In this document: positions 62,787 to 64,000 of the stretch, piece after piece
Numbering within the stretch: position 1 is the first letter of the stretch
Layout of the letters: each line of letters opens with the position of its first letter
Source: Methanofollis aquaemaris
Lineage (GTDB): Archaea > Halobacteriota > Methanomicrobia > Methanomicrobiales > Methanofollaceae
Assembly (NCBI RefSeq): GCF_017357525.1
Contig: NZ_CP036172.1
Span: forward strand, 2,392,561 to 2,456,560
Length of the DNA: 64,000 nucleotides
Direction of reading: 5' to 3'
Notes under the pieces: model-generated
Told to the model about the DNA's origin: nothing
Seen by the model: the letters and a program-made list of their open reading frames with translations, nothing else
The model's database searches: none
Made by a program: the position numbers and the translations under genes

Positions 62787-64000
62787 CTAGTGCTCCGTTG
62801 ATACTGAGTTAGGTTTCTCACTATATGTAGATCCTTCTTTCAGCCTTCCGGTCATGTACACCGTCCGGTTCCCGGTGACCTCCACCTCGATCCACGTCCC
62901 CGGCCTCAGGTCTCCCTGGACCACGATCTCGCGGTAGGCCTGGTCGCGGGCCACCACCGAGCCCGGCCGCTTCTGCCCGACCACCACCGCCCGCACGACC
63001 CGGCCCAGCACCGCCTCGTTCTTCTCGGAAAAGATCCGTTTGACCGTTGCGTCGAGAAGCCGTGAACGCGCCTTCACCACCCGTCCGGGCACCTGCTTCA
63101 TCTCGGCCGCCGGCGTGCCCGGCCGCACCGAGTAGCGCGTGATGTTCACCTTGTCGGGCCTGACCCGCTCGACCATTGCGAGGGTCTCGGCAAAGTCCTC
63201 CTCGGTCTCGGTCGGGTAGCCGACGATGATGTCGGTGCAGATCCGCACCCCCGGCACCCCGGCCCTGAAGGTCGCGACGATCCGCTCGAACTCCTCGACT
63301 GTGTTGCCCCGCCGCATCGCCGCGAGCACCCGGTCACACCCCGACTGGACCGGGAGATGAATGAACGAGAAGACCTTCTCGTCCCGGCACGCCTCTACCA
63401 GGGAGTCGAGCGAGTCCAGTACCGTCGCCGGGTTCATCATCCCGAGGCGCAGCCTGAACTCGCCCGGCACCGCCGTCATCGCCCGCACCAGGTCGGGCAG
63501 ACGCCCGTCCCCGTCCAGGTCCATCCCCCAGGCGCTCACGTCCTGCGCCGTCACCTGCACCTCCGCGACGCCGTCCTCCGCCAGGGCCGCGAGATCTCCA
63601 CAAATCCTATCAACCGGCCTGCTCTTCAGCCTCCCCCGCGCCGCACGGGTGATGCAGTAGGCGCACCGGCCCATACACCCGGAGGAGACCTGGAGGATCC
63701 CGACCGCGCCCCCGGTCTTCGCACACCCTGCCGGCCAGCGCCGGTCGATCTCGGCCGGGAGGACGAGGTGCGCATGCGGCGCCGCGGCCAGGATCGCATC
63801 GCCCATGACCACCGGCATGCACCCGGTGACCACCAGGTCGCGGTCCGCGCACGCTCCGATCCGCCTGAGCATCTCCCGCTCGGTCCGGCCGATGACGATA
63901 CAGGTGTTGATGACGACCAGATCGGCCGCCTCCGGATCGTCGACGACGGTGCACCCCTGCCCCTCCAGGATGCCGGCCAACCGGTGAGAATCGGCCTGGT
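62787..64000 (-). CDS. tRNA methylthiotransferase, CDKAL1/MtaB type (runs off the window)
   Basis: About 404 residues are visible. The N-terminal UPF0004 domain shows QADSHRLAG and VVINTCIV with its cysteine. The radical-SAM cluster motif is SSGCMGRCAYC (CxxxCxxC) near the middle. Then come HLPVQSGCDRVLAAMRRGNT, a region typical of MiaB-like enzymes, and a C-terminal TRAM domain (VLGRVVRAVVVGQKRPGSVV). Archaeal members convert t6A37 to ms2t6A37 in tRNAs. The frame is open to 64000 with family residues upstream of the first internal TTG, so the true start lies outside the window. The next gene follows its stop by 2 nt. Confidence 0.93.
   Translation of the reverse strand, partial: QADSHRLAGILEGQGCTVVDDPEAADLVVINTCIVIGRTEREMLRRIGACADRDLVVTGCMPVVMGDAILAAAPHAHLVLPAEIDRRWPAGCAKTGGAVGILQVSSGCMGRCAYCITRAARGRLKSRPVDRICGDLAALAEDGVAEVQVTAQDVSAWGMDLDGDGRLPDLVRAMTAVPGEFRLRLGMMNPATVLDSLDSLVEACRDEKVFSFIHLPVQSGCDRVLAAMRRGNTVEEFERIVATFRAGVPGVRICTDIIVGYPTETEEDFAETLAMVERVRPDKVNITRYSVRPGTPAAEMKQVPGRVVKARSRLLDATVKRIFSEKNEAVLGRVVRAVVVGQKRPGSVVARDQAYREIVVQGDLRPGTWIEVEVTGNRTVYMTGRLKEGSTYSEKPNSVSTEH

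Overview
The window is about 64 kb of G+C-rich archaeal chromosome. The gene content points to a methanogen of the order Methanomicrobiales (a Methanofollis- or Methanoculleus-like organism; the genus is inference). The evidence is a geranylgeranylglyceryl-phosphate synthase, a GatCAB amidotransferase, an archaeal topoisomerase IA with a long helix-hairpin-helix tail, family B DNA polymerase, an XPD-like helicase, indolepyruvate:ferredoxin oxidoreductase, TATA-box promoters, and surface proteins ending in a PGF-pre-PGF-like domain and a C-terminal anchor.

Layout. 1-6093 (minus strand): gatC-gatA-gatB-topA-GGGP synthase, tightly packed and read from one TATA promoter. 6094-7463: gene-free, repeat-rich. 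7464-8486: asparagine-synthetase-like PP-loop protein. 8778-19242: surface-protein island. It holds a beta-helix/PKD protein of about 1650 residues that has an ACG codon where ATG is expected, a GNAT acetyltransferase, an NTF2-like protein, a second surface protein with about 24 POMP-like repeats, and a decayed copy of the GNAT 3' end. 19660-43601: ordinary chromosome with purB, a lipoprotein, XPD-like helicase, ogt, panE-like and mobA-like genes, pyrK-pyrD divergent from mdh-polB-DUF1294, a solute symporter, an M28 peptidase, a TolB-like propeller, a GNAT-DUF2156-flavodoxin operon, serS, a TMEM175-like channel and small membrane proteins.

43822-57758: a complete type I-C CRISPR-Cas locus in a permuted order. 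cas1-cas2 lie on the leader side, then an array of 89 repeats (85 near-identical, 4 decayed) with 88 spacers, then a terminator and cas3-cas5-cas8c-cas7-cas4. Several spacers are variants of one another. Three of them read as the same 11-residue peptide (LNVSNVPGAIG) and differ only at third codon positions. This suggests repeated sampling of one conserved gene in diverging viruses or plasmids.

57759-59309: a pair of small membrane/coiled-coil genes, a dispersed repeat, a partial tRNA copy and tRNA-Ile(GAU). 59445-61804: iorA-iorB. 61805-64000: repeats, an unrecognised gene and a MiaB/CDKAL1-type tRNA methylthiotransferase that runs off the window.

Three families of intergenic dispersed repeats (called F1, F2 and F3 here) recur around 7.2, 14.6, 26.2, 39.1, 58.9 and 62.0 kb, often in the same order. 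One CRISPR spacer resembles the F1 hairpin. I did not find a clear-cut new enzymatic system. The best leads are the synonymous-variant spacers, the permuted I-C locus with older-looking repeats at its trailer, the two non-ATG starts behind ideal Shine-Dalgarno sites, and the small membrane gene pair behind cas4.
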